From: Nonomuraea dietziae
GTDB taxonomy: Bacteria; Actinomycetota; Actinomycetes; Streptosporangiales; Streptosporangiaceae
Direction of reading: 5' to 3'
Assembly (NCBI RefSeq): GCF_014195505.1
Contig: NZ_JACIBV010000001.1
Span: 4,030,001-4,094,000 of the forward strand
DNA length: 64,000 nt
Under the pieces are notes generated by a model. The model did no database searches and was not told where the DNA came from. It worked only from the letters and a program-made list of their open reading frames with translations. Positions 9,345 through 17,848 of the stretch are shown in pieces; position 1 is the first letter of the stretch, and every line of letters starts with the position of its first letter. The translations under genes and the position numbers were made by a program.

Positions 9345-10355
9345 GTGACCAGGCGTCGCCCCCCAGTGATGTCCGACGTTGCCAAACTCGCTGGAGTGTC
9401 GCACCAGACGGTCTCGCGGGTGCTGAACGACCACCCCAACGTGCGCGTCGAGACCCGCGCCAGGGTCATGGCCGCGATCGACGAGCTGGGCTACCGGCGC
9501 AACCTCGTCGCCCGCGCCCTGGTCACCAGCCGCTCGAACACCCTCGGCGTGGTCAGCTTCGACACCACCCTGTACGGCCCCGCCAGCACGATCTACGGCA
9601 TCGAGCAGGCCGCCAGGACCGCCGGCTACTTCGTGAGCATCGTGAGCCTCAAGTCGCTCGACGCCTCCAGCGTGCGCGACGCCATCGAGTACCTCGCCGA
9701 GCAGGGCGTCGACGGGGTGGTCGTGGTGGCGCCGCAGCGTTCGGCGGCCCGCGCCCTGGAGACCCTGCCGGTGGGCATGCCCGCGGTGGCCGTCGAGGGC
9801 ACGCACAGGTCAGAGGTGTCAGCGGTGTGCATCGACCAGATCGAGGGCGCGAGGCTGGCCACCAGGCACCTGCTCGACCTCGGCCACTCCACGGTCTGGC
9901 ACGTCAGCGGCCCCTCCGACTGGCTGGAGGCCGAGGGCAGGCTCGAGGGCTGGCGCTCGGCGCTGGAGGAGGCGGGCCGTCCCGTGCCCGAGCCGCTGGC
10001 GGGCGACTGGAGCCCGCGCGCGGGCTATGCCGCAGGCAAGCGCCTGGCCTCGATGGACGAGGTGACCGCGGTCTTCGCGGCCAACGACCAGATGGCGCTC
10101 GGCGTGCTGCGCGCCTTCACCGAGGAAGGGGTGAAGGTTCCCGACGAGATCAGCATCGTGGGCTTCGACGACATCCCCGAGTCGGAGTTCTTCTCACCTC
10201 CGCTCACCACGGTCAGGCAGGACTTCGACGCGGTCGGCAGGCACTGCATCGAGGTGCTGCTCAGGCAGATCCAGGCACAGGGCCCCATCTCGACGGAGCG
10301 CCTCATCGTGCCGCCCGGCTTCGTGATCAGGGCCAGCACGGCCCCGGCCCCCTAA
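9345..10355 (+). CDS. LacI-family transcriptional regulator, probable arabinose repressor
   Basis: The 336-residue protein has an N-terminal LacI helix-turn-helix (SDVAKLAGVSHQTVSRVLND, residues 10-29) plus hinge helix, then a periplasmic-binding-like effector domain (NTLGVVSFDTTLYGPASTIY; VFAANDQMALGVLRAF; VGFDDIPESEFFSPPLTTV). The GTG start is set by AAAGGAG six bases upstream. Being between transport and catabolic genes, it most likely senses arabinose or a pathway sugar and binds the two operators at 5409 and 10397, also repressing itself. Bacillus uses a GntR-hinged AraR and E. coli an AraC protein, so this is the LacI solution seen in actinobacteria. Confidence 0.88.
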   Translation: MTRRRPPVMSDVAKLAGVSHQTVSRVLNDHPNVRVETRARVMAAIDELGYRRNLVARALVTSRSNTLGVVSFDTTLYGPASTIYGIEQAARTAGYFVSIVSLKSLDASSVRDAIEYLAEQGVDGVVVVAPQRSAARALETLPVGMPAVAVEGTHRSEVSAVCIDQIEGARLATRHLLDLGHSTVWHVSGPSDWLEAEGRLEGWRSALEEAGRPVPEPLAGDWSPRAGYAAGKRLASMDEVTAVFAANDQMALGVLRAFTEEGVKVPDEISIVGFDDIPESEFFSPPLTTVRQDFDAVGRHCIEVLLRQIQAQGPISTERLIVPPGFVIRASTAPAP

Positions 10356-10396
10356 CCCTTCTCTCCCCTCCTTTCGGTCAGCTGCATGGAGCTATA

Positions 10397-10410
10397 TGTG
10401 AACGCTAACA
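10397..10410 (+). promoter_or_regulatory. LacI-family operator O2 overlapping the araB start codon
   Basis: TGTGAACGCTAACA shares the CpG-centred palindrome of the site before chvE. It covers the GTG start (10398-10400) and first codons of araB. Bound repressor here could block a second promoter, act as a roadblock to read-through, or form a loop with O1 about 5 kb upstream. The mode is inferred. Confidence 0.55.
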
Positions 10411-12107
10411 ACTACGTGGTCGGCGTGGACTTCGGGACGCTCTCGGGACGCGCCGTGGTCGTACGCGTCTCCGACGGCGCCGAGGTGGGCAGCGCCGTGC
10501 ACGAGTACACCCACGGGGTCATCGAGGAACACCTGCCCGACAGCTCCGTCCGTCTGGGACCCGACTGGGCGCTCCAGTCGCCCCAGGACTGGCTCGACGT
10601 GCTGCGCTTCGCCGTTCCCGCGGCGATCTCGGCGGCGGGCGTCTCGCCTTCACAGGTCGTCGGCGTCGGGACCGACTTCACCGCCTGCACCGTGCTGCCC
10701 ACCACCGCCGACGGCACACCGCTGTGCTTCGAGACGCCTTCGCTGCCGCACGCGTGGCCGAAGCTGTGGAAGCACCACGCCGCCCAGGCGCACGCGGACC
10801 GGATCAACGCGCTGGCGGCCTCCCGCGGCGAGTCGTGGCTGCCGAGGTACGGCGGGAAGATCTCCTCGGAGTGGGAGTTCGCCAAGGGGCTGCAGGTCCT
10901 GGAGGAGGACCCTTCGATCTACGAGCGGGCGCAGCGGTGGATCGAGGCGGCCGACTGGATCGTCTGGCAGCTGACGGGCGTGGAGACCCGCAACGTCTGC
11001 ACCGCCGGCTACAAGGGGATCTATCAGGATGGCGGGTACCCGTCGGCGGAGTTCCTGAGCGCGCTGAACCCTGATTTCGCGGACTTCGTCCACAAACTCA
11101 CCGTGACGGAGCCGTCCACGCCGGGGGCTCCCGTGTTGGCGCCGCTCGGAGGGCTGGCCGGGCGGCTCACCGCGCGGGCGGCCGAGTGGACGGGGCTGCC
11201 CGAGGGCATCGCCGTCGCCGTCGGCAACGTCGACGCCCACGTCACGGCGGCCGCCGCCGACGCGGTGCGGCCCGGCCAGATGGTGGCGATCATGGGCACG
11301 TCCACCTGCCACGTGATGCCCTCCGACCGGCTGGCCGAGGTGCCGGGCATGTGCGGCGTCGTGCGCGACGGCATCGTGCCCGGCCTCTGGGGTTACGAGG
11401 CGGGCCAGTCAGGCGTGGGCGACATCTTCGCCTGGTTCGTCGACAACGCCGTGCCCTCCTCCTACGCGCAGGAGGCGCAGGCGCGCGGCCTGTCGATCCA
11501 TGAGCACCTGACCGGGCTGGCCGCCGCCCAGGCGGTCGGCGAGCACGGGCTGCTCGCCCTCGACTGGCACAACGGCAACCGCTCCATCCTCGTCGACCAC
11601 CACCTCTCCGGTGTGATCGTCGGGCAGACCCTCGCCACCAGGCCGGAGGACGTCTACCGGGCGCTCATCGAGGCGACGGCCTTCGGCGCCCGCCTCATCG
11701 TCGAGACCTTCGAGAGCTCGGGCGTGCCCGTGGAGGAGTTCGTGGTCGCGGGCGGCCTGCTGAAGAACCGCTTCCTCATGCAGGTCTACGCCGACGTGCT
11801 GCGCCGTCCGCTGTCGGTGATCGGCTCCGAGCAGGGGCCCGCCCTCGGCTCGGCCGTCCACGCCGCCGTGGCCGCGGGGGCGTACGAGGACATCGAGCAG
11901 GCGTCAGCCGCGATGGGCAAGCGCACCGTGGCCGCGTACGTGCCCGACGACAAGGCGGCCGACGCCTACGACCTTCTGTACGCCGAATACCGCAGACTGC
12001 ACGACCTCTTCGCCGACGGCGGCATCCTGCACACCCTCCGCCGTCTGCGAAACGCCGCCACCGGGCCGGGACGGCCCTCGATCCAGGGAAGCGAGGCAGG
12101 AGCATGA
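10398..12107 (+). CDS. araB: Ribulokinase
   Basis: FGGY-family kinase of 569 residues that phosphorylates L-ribulose to L-ribulose-5-phosphate. It shows the N-terminal phosphate-binding motif YVVGVDFGTLSGRAVVVRV typical of AraB, GVGTDFTACTVLPT, and the C-terminal ATP-binding FVVAGGLLKNRFLMQVYAD. I favour the GTG at 10398 because GGAG (10388-10391) is 6 bases before it; an in-frame ATG at 10386 has no ribosome-binding site. The start is embedded in operator O2. The stop overlaps the araD ATG. Confidence 0.95.
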   Translation: MNANNYVVGVDFGTLSGRAVVVRVSDGAEVGSAVHEYTHGVIEEHLPDSSVRLGPDWALQSPQDWLDVLRFAVPAAISAAGVSPSQVVGVGTDFTACTVLPTTADGTPLCFETPSLPHAWPKLWKHHAAQAHADRINALAASRGESWLPRYGGKISSEWEFAKGLQVLEEDPSIYERAQRWIEAADWIVWQLTGVETRNVCTAGYKGIYQDGGYPSAEFLSALNPDFADFVHKLTVTEPSTPGAPVLAPLGGLAGRLTARAAEWTGLPEGIAVAVGNVDAHVTAAAADAVRPGQMVAIMGTSTCHVMPSDRLAEVPGMCGVVRDGIVPGLWGYEAGQSGVGDIFAWFVDNAVPSSYAQEAQARGLSIHEHLTGLAAAQAVGEHGLLALDWHNGNRSILVDHHLSGVIVGQTLATRPEDVYRALIEATAFGARLIVETFESSGVPVEEFVVAGGLLKNRFLMQVYADVLRRPLSVIGSEQGPALGSAVHAAVAAGAYEDIEQASAAMGKRTVAAYVPDDKAADAYDLLYAEYRRLHDLFADGGILHTLRRLRNAATGPGRPSIQGSEAGA

Positions 12108-12751
12108 GGGAGATCGTCTGTGAGCTGCACGCCGAGCTGGTCCGCAACAACCTCGTCGCCTGGACCGCCGGCAACGTCTCCGGCCGCGTCCCCGGCGAGG
12201 ACCTGTTCGTCATCAAGCCCTCAGGGGTCTCCTACGACGAGCTGACCCCCGCCGCCATGGTCGTCTGCGATCTCGACGGCAACCTGGTCGAGGGCGAGCA
12301 CGCCCCCTCCAGCGACACCGCCGCCCACGCCTACGTCTACCGCCACATGCCCGAGGTCGGCGGGGTGGTCCACACCCACTCCACCTACGCCTCCGCCTGG
12401 GCCTCGCGCAACGAGGCGATCCCCTGCGTGCTGACGGCCATGGCCGACGAGTTCGGCGGCGAGATCCCGATCGGCCCCTTCGCGCTGATCGGCGACGACT
12501 CCATCGGGCAGGGCATCGTGCGCACGCTCAAGGACCACCGCTCGCCCGCCGTCCTCATGCGCAACCACGGCGTGTTCACCATCGGCAAGGACCCCAGGGC
12601 GGCCGTCAAGGCCGCGGTGATGTGCGAGGACGTGGCCCGCACCGTGCACATCGCCCGCCAGCTGGGCGACCCGCTGCCCATCCCGCAGGCCGACATCGAC
12701 CGTTTGTACGACCGCTACCAGAACGTCTATGGACAGAGGAGCCCCCGTTGA
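12104..12751 (+). CDS. araD: L-ribulose-5-phosphate 4-epimerase
   Basis: Class II aldolase/epimerase of 215 residues that converts L-ribulose-5-phosphate to D-xylulose-5-phosphate, feeding the pentose phosphate pathway. It shows the family motifs GNVSGRV, KPSGVSYDEL and the zinc-ligand stretch VVHTHSTYASAWASR, plus the distal VLMRNHGVFTIGKDP with a further His ligand. The ATG overlaps the araB stop (ATGA) and the stop overlaps the araA TTG start (TTGA), so the three catabolic enzymes are translationally coupled. Somewhat shorter than E. coli AraD but complete at both ends. Confidence 0.95.
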   Translation: MREIVCELHAELVRNNLVAWTAGNVSGRVPGEDLFVIKPSGVSYDELTPAAMVVCDLDGNLVEGEHAPSSDTAAHAYVYRHMPEVGGVVHTHSTYASAWASRNEAIPCVLTAMADEFGGEIPIGPFALIGDDSIGQGIVRTLKDHRSPAVLMRNHGVFTIGKDPRAAVKAAVMCEDVARTVHIARQLGDPLPIPQADIDRLYDRYQNVYGQRSPR

Positions 12752-14205
12752 GCATCTGGTTTCTGACCGGCAGCCAAGGGTTGTACGGCGAGGACACCCT
12801 GCGTCAGGTGGCCGAGCAGTCCAGGCAGATCGCCGCGCAGCTGCCCGTCGAGGTGGAGTGGAAGCCGGTCCTGACCGACGCGGCCGCCATCAGGCGGGTG
12901 ATGCTGGAGGCCAACGCCGACGACGACTGCGCGGGCGTGATCGCGTGGATGCACACCTTCTCCCCCGCCAAGATGTGGATCGCCGGGCTGGACGCGCTGC
13001 GCAAGCCCTTGCTGCACCTGCACACGCAGGCCAACGTGGCGCTGCCGTGGAGCTCCATCGACATGGACTTCATGAACCTCAACCAGGCCGCGCACGGCGA
13101 CAGGGAGTTCGGCTTCATCCAGACCAGGCTGGGCGTCCCGCGCAAGACGGTGGCGGGGCACGTGAGCGATCCGGCGGTGGCCGCCCGCATCGTGGCCTGG
13201 AGCCGGGCGGCGACCGGCCTGCGTGAGCTGCGCACGCTCAAGCTTGCCCGGTTCGGCGACAACATGCGCGACGTCGCCGTCACCGAGGGCGACAAGGTGG
13301 AGGCGCAGCTACGCTTCGGCGTGTCCGTCAACACCTACGGGGTCAACGAGCTCGTGGAGGCCGTGGACGCCGCCGCGGAGAGCGACGTCAACGCCCGGGT
13401 CCTGGAATACCAGGACCTGTACAAGATCGCTCCTTCGCTTCTCGGCGAGCGGCACGAGTCGCTGCGCTACGCGGCCCGTATCGAGCTCGGCCTGCGGCAC
13501 TTCCTGGAGGCGGGCGGGTTCAGGGCGTTCACCACGAACTTCGAGGATCTCGGCGGGCTGCGCCAGCTGCCGGGCCTCGCCGTCCAGCGGTTGATGGCCG
13601 ACGGGTACGGCTTCGGCGGCGAGGGCGACTGGAAGACCTCCGTGCTGCTGCGCACCATGAAGGCGATGGCCCCCGACGGGGGCACCTCCTTCATGGAGGA
13701 CTACACCTACCACCTGACCCCCGGCGAGGAGCTCATCCTCGGCGCGCACATGCTCGAGGTCTGCCCCTCGATCGCCTCGGGCACCCCGTCGTGCGAGATC
13801 CACCCGCTGTCCATCGGCGGCAGGGAGGACCCCGTCCGCCTGGTCTTCGACGCCACGCCTGGCCCCGGCCTCGTGGTCGGGCTCGCCGACCTGGGCGACC
13901 GCTTCAGGCTGGTGGCCAACGAGATCGACCTGGCCGCCCCGCTGGAGCCGCTGCCGTCGCTGCCGGTGGCGCGCGCGGTCTGGCAGCCGAGGCCGAACCT
14001 GCGCACCTCGGCCGAGGCGTGGCTGACGGCGGGCGCCCCGCACCACACGGTGCTGTCCACGGCGGTCGGCGTGGAGGAGCTGAACGACCTGGCCGACATG
14101 CTGGAGGTGGAGCTGGTGGTGATCGACGCCGACACCACGATGCGGCAGTTCACCAAGGAACTGCGCTGGAACCAGGCCTACTACCGGCTCGCCAGGGGGC
14201 TGTGA
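12748..14205 (+). CDS. araA: L-arabinose isomerase
   Basis: The 485-residue enzyme isomerises L-arabinose to L-ribulose using a divalent metal. The N-terminus IWFLTGSQGLYGEDTLRQVA is diagnostic. Downstream, TTNFEDLGGLRQLPGL, GYGFGGEGDWKT, FMEDYTYHL and LGAHMLEVCPSI contain the Glu and His residues that coordinate metal in the family. The start is TTG at 12748, chosen because AGAGGAG lies 6 bases upstream and the protein would otherwise lose the conserved N-terminus. It is the last gene of the operon; a strong hairpin follows 40 bp later. Confidence 0.95.
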   Translation: MSIWFLTGSQGLYGEDTLRQVAEQSRQIAAQLPVEVEWKPVLTDAAAIRRVMLEANADDDCAGVIAWMHTFSPAKMWIAGLDALRKPLLHLHTQANVALPWSSIDMDFMNLNQAAHGDREFGFIQTRLGVPRKTVAGHVSDPAVAARIVAWSRAATGLRELRTLKLARFGDNMRDVAVTEGDKVEAQLRFGVSVNTYGVNELVEAVDAAAESDVNARVLEYQDLYKIAPSLLGERHESLRYAARIELGLRHFLEAGGFRAFTTNFEDLGGLRQLPGLAVQRLMADGYGFGGEGDWKTSVLLRTMKAMAPDGGTSFMEDYTYHLTPGEELILGAHMLEVCPSIASGTPSCEIHPLSIGGREDPVRLVFDATPGPGLVVGLADLGDRFRLVANEIDLAAPLEPLPSLPVARAVWQPRPNLRTSAEAWLTAGAPHHTVLSTAVGVEELNDLADMLEVELVVIDADTTMRQFTKELRWNQAYYRLARGL

Positions 14206-14244
14206 GCGGGGGGCGCTGAGATCGCCTGACGCGCGAGCCGGCAG

Positions 14245-14283
14245 GACCGGCCGGACGACGGCCACGGCCTCGTCCGGCCGGTC
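14245..14283. terminator. Bidirectional terminator hairpin after araA
   Basis: A perfect 14-bp inverted repeat (GACCGGCCGGACGA at 14245-14258 and its complement at 14270-14283) encloses an 11-base loop. It sits between the convergent araA and DinB-like genes, so it can stop both. No T-run, as is common in actinobacteria. Confidence 0.75.
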
Positions 14284-14289
14284 GGGTTC

Positions 14290-14835
14290 TCACGCCGCCG
14301 AAGCGGCGCGCACCAGCCGGAGCTGGCCGATCTCGGCGGCGTTCTTCATCAGCTCGGCGTTCACCCAGGCGAGCATGTGGGCCACGGTCATGCCGGGATC
14401 GGCGGGCCAGGGGAAGGGCGCGACGGCGTCCAGGTCGGTGTCGCTGAGCCTGTCCAGCACCGCCAGCCACTCTTCGCGCAGGCCGCGCAGCCACGCCACG
14501 GCCGCCTCGCCGTCGCCCGGCCAGGTGATCTCGACGCGCTCGCGCGGCGTGCGGCCCCGCGCGTGGTCGATGGTGACGCTCCACCACCAGCCGATGTGCC
14601 AGCTGAGCCAGCCGACGGTGGGGACGGGGACGGGGTCGAGCTCGGCTTCGTCCCAGTCGGGCAGCCACGCTCCTTCGCCGCCCGGCCGTACCGTCCAGTG
14701 GTGTGGGGCGGGCTCCCACAGGAAGTCCTCGGGCTTCAGCTGCTCGAGATGGAGCTCGAACAGCGACCAGGTCAGGTCGAACTGCCAGCGCAGCAGATCA
14801 CGTCGGGAAACAGACACCGGCCGATCCTGGCACAT
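14290..14835 (-). CDS. DinB superfamily protein
   Basis: The 181-residue protein has the DinB/YfiT four-helix-bundle pattern: DLTWSLFELHLEQL, then WHIGWWWSVTIDHA with one putative metal-binding His, and a C-terminal VAHMLAWVNAELMKNAAEIGQ with another. Such proteins bind a divalent metal and many are uncharacterised thiol-dependent transferases or hydrolases. The ATG at 14835 is chosen because GGAGG lies 7 bases upstream; a longer frame to 14886 lacks one. Convergent with araA, with no evident functional link. Confidence 0.75.
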   Translation of the reverse strand: MCQDRPVSVSRRDLLRWQFDLTWSLFELHLEQLKPEDFLWEPAPHHWTVRPGGEGAWLPDWDEAELDPVPVPTVGWLSWHIGWWWSVTIDHARGRTPRERVEITWPGDGEAAVAWLRGLREEWLAVLDRLSDTDLDAVAPFPWPADPGMTVAHMLAWVNAELMKNAAEIGQLRLVRAASAA

Positions 14836-14932
14836 CGCCCGCCTCCCCCCGAAGTGGTTTTCGACCGGCCACGCGCCGGACGGCACGGCCGCCGCCCGAA
14901 CGCACCACCGCGCCCGACCCGGAGATCAACGG

Positions 14933-15277
14933 TCAGCAGGGGAAGAGCAGGACGCCGCTCGGCCGCAGGTCGAGGACCCTGTCCAGCCCGCGTTCGGCCA
15001 GCAGCGCGCGCACGGGCGCGTCCACCCCCGTGACGCTCATCCAGCCGCCGGTGTCGCGGGCGTACCTGTCGGCCGCCATGAGCACGGAGAGGGCGAAGGA
15101 GTCGATCGAGCGCAGGCCGGTGAGGTCGACGTCCACCCTCGGCGGCTGGTGCGCGGCCAGCGCCCTGGCCAGCAAGGCCTGCAGCAGCGGCTCGACGGTC
15201 AGGTCGATGTCGCCCGCCAGCCCGACGGTGGCCACTTCGTCGCTCGTCATCGCGTTGAGGACGAATGTGGCTGGCAT
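14933..15277 (-). CDS. STAS-domain anti-sigma factor antagonist
   Basis: The 114-residue protein is essentially one STAS domain: VATVGLAGDIDLTVEP, then the phosphorylation-loop motif TGLRSIDSFALSVLMAA, where the Ser of DSFAL is the usual target of the anti-sigma kinase. Anti-sigma antagonists of this class bind and remove RsbW-like kinases from sigma factors. GGAGGG precedes the ATG by 7 bases. A PP2C phosphatase, the enzyme class that reactivates such proteins, is encoded 0.7 kb away, suggesting a partner-switching pathway. No RsbW-type kinase is encoded nearby. Confidence 0.82.
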   Translation of the reverse strand: MPATFVLNAMTSDEVATVGLAGDIDLTVEPLLQALLARALAAHQPPRVDVDLTGLRSIDSFALSVLMAADRYARDTGGWMSVTGVDAPVRALLAERGLDRVLDLRPSGVLLFPC

Positions 15278-15396
15278 GTGCCGTCCCTCCGGTAGCTGTG
15301 GATTGCCGGGGAAGTCCCGCGTCCTGAGCGCTCGGTCCCCTCAATCCTTGCACACTGCAAAGAAGGAGGGTCTCCGGGGAGAAGCGTGTAGAAACC

Positions 15397-15882
15397 ATGT
15401 CCATGGGCGAGCAAGAGGATCTGTCCGCGGTCACCTCCGCGGTGCTGACCGGTTCGCGGCTGCTGGTCGCCATAGCCGCCAGGTCGCTGACGGCGGTCGA
15501 GGACAGGATCACGCTGCCCCAGTTCCGCATGCTGGTCGTGCTGGCGGGCAAGGGCCAGACCAAGCTGGTCACCCTGGCCGAACGGCTCGACGTCAACCCC
15601 TCCACCGCGATGCGCATGGCCGACCGCCTGGCGTCTTCGGGCTTCATCGTGCGGGAGGTCAACCCCAGGAACAGGAGGGAGACGCTGATCAGCCTCACCA
15701 CCGACGGCCTGCGCATCGTGGAGGGGGTCACGGGACGGCGCCGCGACGAGATCGCCGCCATCGTCTCGCGCCTGTCGGCCGACCAGCGCCTCGCGCTGGT
15801 CTCGGCGATGGCCGCCTTCACCGAGGCGGGTGGCGAGCCGCCCGCCAGCGCCTCCCATCCGCTGGGCTGGCCCGAGGCGTGA
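15397..15882 (+). CDS. MarR-family transcriptional regulator
   Basis: The 161-residue protein has the MarR winged-helix fold: LPQFRMLVVLAGKGQTKLVTLAERLDV, a recognition region NPSTAMRMADRLASSGFIVRE, and a wing NPRNRRETLISLTTDG. It is divergent from the STAS gene (119 bp between starts) and followed by the PP2C phosphatase on the same strand. The intergenic region is the natural place for its operator, though I see no clear palindrome. An ATG two codons in (15403) is an equally possible start. Confidence 0.85.
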   Translation: MSMGEQEDLSAVTSAVLTGSRLLVAIAARSLTAVEDRITLPQFRMLVVLAGKGQTKLVTLAERLDVNPSTAMRMADRLASSGFIVREVNPRNRRETLISLTTDGLRIVEGVTGRRRDEIAAIVSRLSADQRLALVSAMAAFTEAGGEPPASASHPLGWPEA

Positions 15883-15958
15883 ACAACATCGTTGCGCTCA
15901 CCGTTGCACGGTGCGAGAGTAACGCCACGAGTTCGTCCAATCCTGGCCGAAAGCGAGC

Positions 15959-17005
15959 ATGAAGCCTTCCAACCAGCGGCGAGTCGTCGCCCTGCCGTAC
16001 CTGATGATGGCCGTGGTGGCCGCGCTCGACCTGCTGTCGGGGCCCGAGGTCGGCTTCCTTCCCCTGGTGGCGCTGGGGCCCGCGTTCGCCAGCCTGGCCG
16101 GCGGTGTACGGCGGACGGTGCTGATCGGGCTCGTCGCCCTGATGCTCTGCGTCCTGCTGTCCGCCTACAACAACGTGCTGGGGACCACCCGCGGCTTCAC
16201 CAGCCTGGCCAGCATCCTCGGCGTCACGGCGGCGGGCATGGTGGCCGCGGCCGGCCGTCAGCGCCGAGAGAAGGAGCTGGCCGACGTCCGCTCGATCGCC
16301 GAGGTGGCCCAGCGGGTGCTGCTGCGCCCCGTGCCGCGCAGGGCGGGGCATCTGCGGGCGGCGGTCTCCTACACCTCCGCCGTGGCCGAGGCGCGCATCG
16401 GCGGCGACCTCTACGAGGTGGTCACCGCGCCCGGCGGGGCCAGGGTGATCGTCGGCGACGTCCAGGGCAAGGGCCTGGAGGCGGTCGAGACCGCCGCGGT
16501 CGTGCTGGGTGCCTTCCGCGAGGCCGCGCACGACGAGGCCGACCTGGCGGGGGTCAGCTCTCGCCTGGAGAAGGCGCTCAACAGGCACCTGTCGGGCGAG
16601 GAGTTCGTCACCGCCGTGCTCGCCGAGATCAACCCCGACCGCACCGTCACGCTGCTGAACTACGGCCATCCCGCCCCTCTGCTGGTGCGGGCGGACGGCA
16701 GTGCGCTCTTCGTCGAGCCCGCCGAGCCCGTCCCGCCGCTGGGGCTGGCCTCGCTCGGCCCCGAGGGACCCGTCAGTCACCGGGTGACGCTGGCCCCCGG
16801 CGACCAGATGCTGCTCTACACCGACGGCGTCACCGAGGCCCGCGACAGGCGCGGCGCGTTCTATCCCCTCGCCGACCGCGTCTCCCTGCTCAGGGAGGAC
16901 GACCCCGAGGCCGCGCTCGAGGCGCTCAGACGCGACCTCGTCACCCACGTCGACGGCCCCCTGCACGACGACGCCGCCATGCTTCTCCTGCGCTACCTGG
17001 GCTGA
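15959..17005 (+). CDS. Membrane-anchored PP2C (SpoIIE-type) serine/threonine phosphatase
   Basis: The 348-residue protein begins with about three or four transmembrane segments (residues 8-100, including YLMMAVVAALDLL and TVLIGLVALMLCVLLSAY) and continues as a PP2C/RsbU-SpoIIE phosphatase: RIGGDLYEVV (metal-binding Asp), VIVGDVQGKGLEA, LLYTDGVTEARD and LHDDAAMLLLRY. Such phosphatases dephosphorylate STAS antagonists to release sigma factors. With the nearby STAS and MarR genes it forms a plausible signalling set. The sensory part would be the membrane region, as no PAS or GAF domain is present. Confidence 0.88.
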   Translation: MKPSNQRRVVALPYLMMAVVAALDLLSGPEVGFLPLVALGPAFASLAGGVRRTVLIGLVALMLCVLLSAYNNVLGTTRGFTSLASILGVTAAGMVAAAGRQRREKELADVRSIAEVAQRVLLRPVPRRAGHLRAAVSYTSAVAEARIGGDLYEVVTAPGGARVIVGDVQGKGLEAVETAAVVLGAFREAAHDEADLAGVSSRLEKALNRHLSGEEFVTAVLAEINPDRTVTLLNYGHPAPLLVRADGSALFVEPAEPVPPLGLASLGPEGPVSHRVTLAPGDQMLLYTDGVTEARDRRGAFYPLADRVSLLREDDPEAALEALRRDLVTHVDGPLHDDAAMLLLRYLG

Positions 17006-17019
17006 CCGTGGAAGCCCAG

Positions 17020-17649
17020 ATGAAGATCGATGTCTCTCGGGTACGGCTGGGCCGCGACGAGTACCGCGTCCTGCGCCCCGCCGTGCCGCCGAGACACGCC
17101 TTCCTCCACGACGACGGCTGGGCGCTGTCGATGCACGTCGACCGCGCCGCCTCCCGCGCGCTGGCCGACCTATGGGCGCTCGCCACCCGCTCCAGGCGCT
17201 CCCTCGTCCACCTGCCGCTGCGGGGCAACGTCGCGCCCGAAGGCGTCGAGGCGGCCGAGCCGCTCGACCTGGTCCTGCTGCACCACGCGGCGCAGTTCCC
17301 GCTCTCGCGGTGGCCCGCCGTCCGGGCGAGGCTGGGAAAGGGACGGCCGCAGACCGCCCGGCCCGCGCCCCTGCCCGCGAGTGCCGACTACCGCCGTCTC
17401 CATCATCGCGAGTACCGCGACCTGCTGCGCTTCGATGTCGCCGCCCGCACGCTGTTCGTCACGGGAGGGCCCGAGTCGTTCGTGAGGGAGGGCGCGCGGC
17501 TGCGCTCGCTCGTGACCGACGGACCTTCGCGGTCGCTCGACGCCCACTTCTGCGTGGAGCTCGACGCGGGACGGGCGAGCCGTACCTGCTCGGGGCGCCT
17601 CCACATCGAGTACGTCAGTGCTGCGACCCTGCGCCGCAACTGGACCTGA
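17020..17649 (+). CDS. Conserved hypothetical protein (209 residues)
   Basis: I do not recognise a family. The product is soluble, Arg-rich, with segments YRVLRPAVPPRHAFLHDDGWALSMHVDR, LDLVLLHHAAQFPLSRWPAVR and a C-terminal LRRNWT. It begins 14 bp after the phosphatase stop, with GGAAG six bases before the ATG (a GTG at 17008 is an alternative), so it is probably co-transcribed with the phosphatase. Full-length, GC-biased codons support a real gene. No membrane segment or catalytic motif is visible. Confidence 0.6.
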   Translation: MKIDVSRVRLGRDEYRVLRPAVPPRHAFLHDDGWALSMHVDRAASRALADLWALATRSRRSLVHLPLRGNVAPEGVEAAEPLDLVLLHHAAQFPLSRWPAVRARLGKGRPQTARPAPLPASADYRRLHHREYRDLLRFDVAARTLFVTGGPESFVREGARLRSLVTDGPSRSLDAHFCVELDAGRASRTCSGRLHIEYVSAATLRRNWT

Positions 17650-17746
17650 TCACCAGCTCCACCCGCAGGGTGAGGTGACGGGGCTCGGTCCGCTCCCCCC
17701 TCGCGGCCCTGGCGCCCGGCTCCCGCATGGGCCGGCGGACCGTGGT

Positions 17747-17848
17747 CTACCCGGAGATCAGCAGGCCGTCCACCCTTCCGGCCAGGTCCTTGACCAGGTC
17801 GGCGACGTTGCCCACCGAACGGCCGAGCTCGGAGGCGGTCTTCTTCAT
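17747..17848 (-). CDS. Possible 33-residue small ORF in a decayed region
   Basis: An ATG preceded by a GAGGTG ends at a TAG after 33 codons; the peptide starts MKKTASELGRSVGNVADLV and looks amphipathic-helical. The 17650-18060 region around it has no other open gene and appears eroded next to a kinase pseudogene. It may be a remnant rather than a functional small protein. Confidence 0.22.
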   Translation of the reverse strand: MKKTASELGRSVGNVADLVKDLAGRVDGLLISG

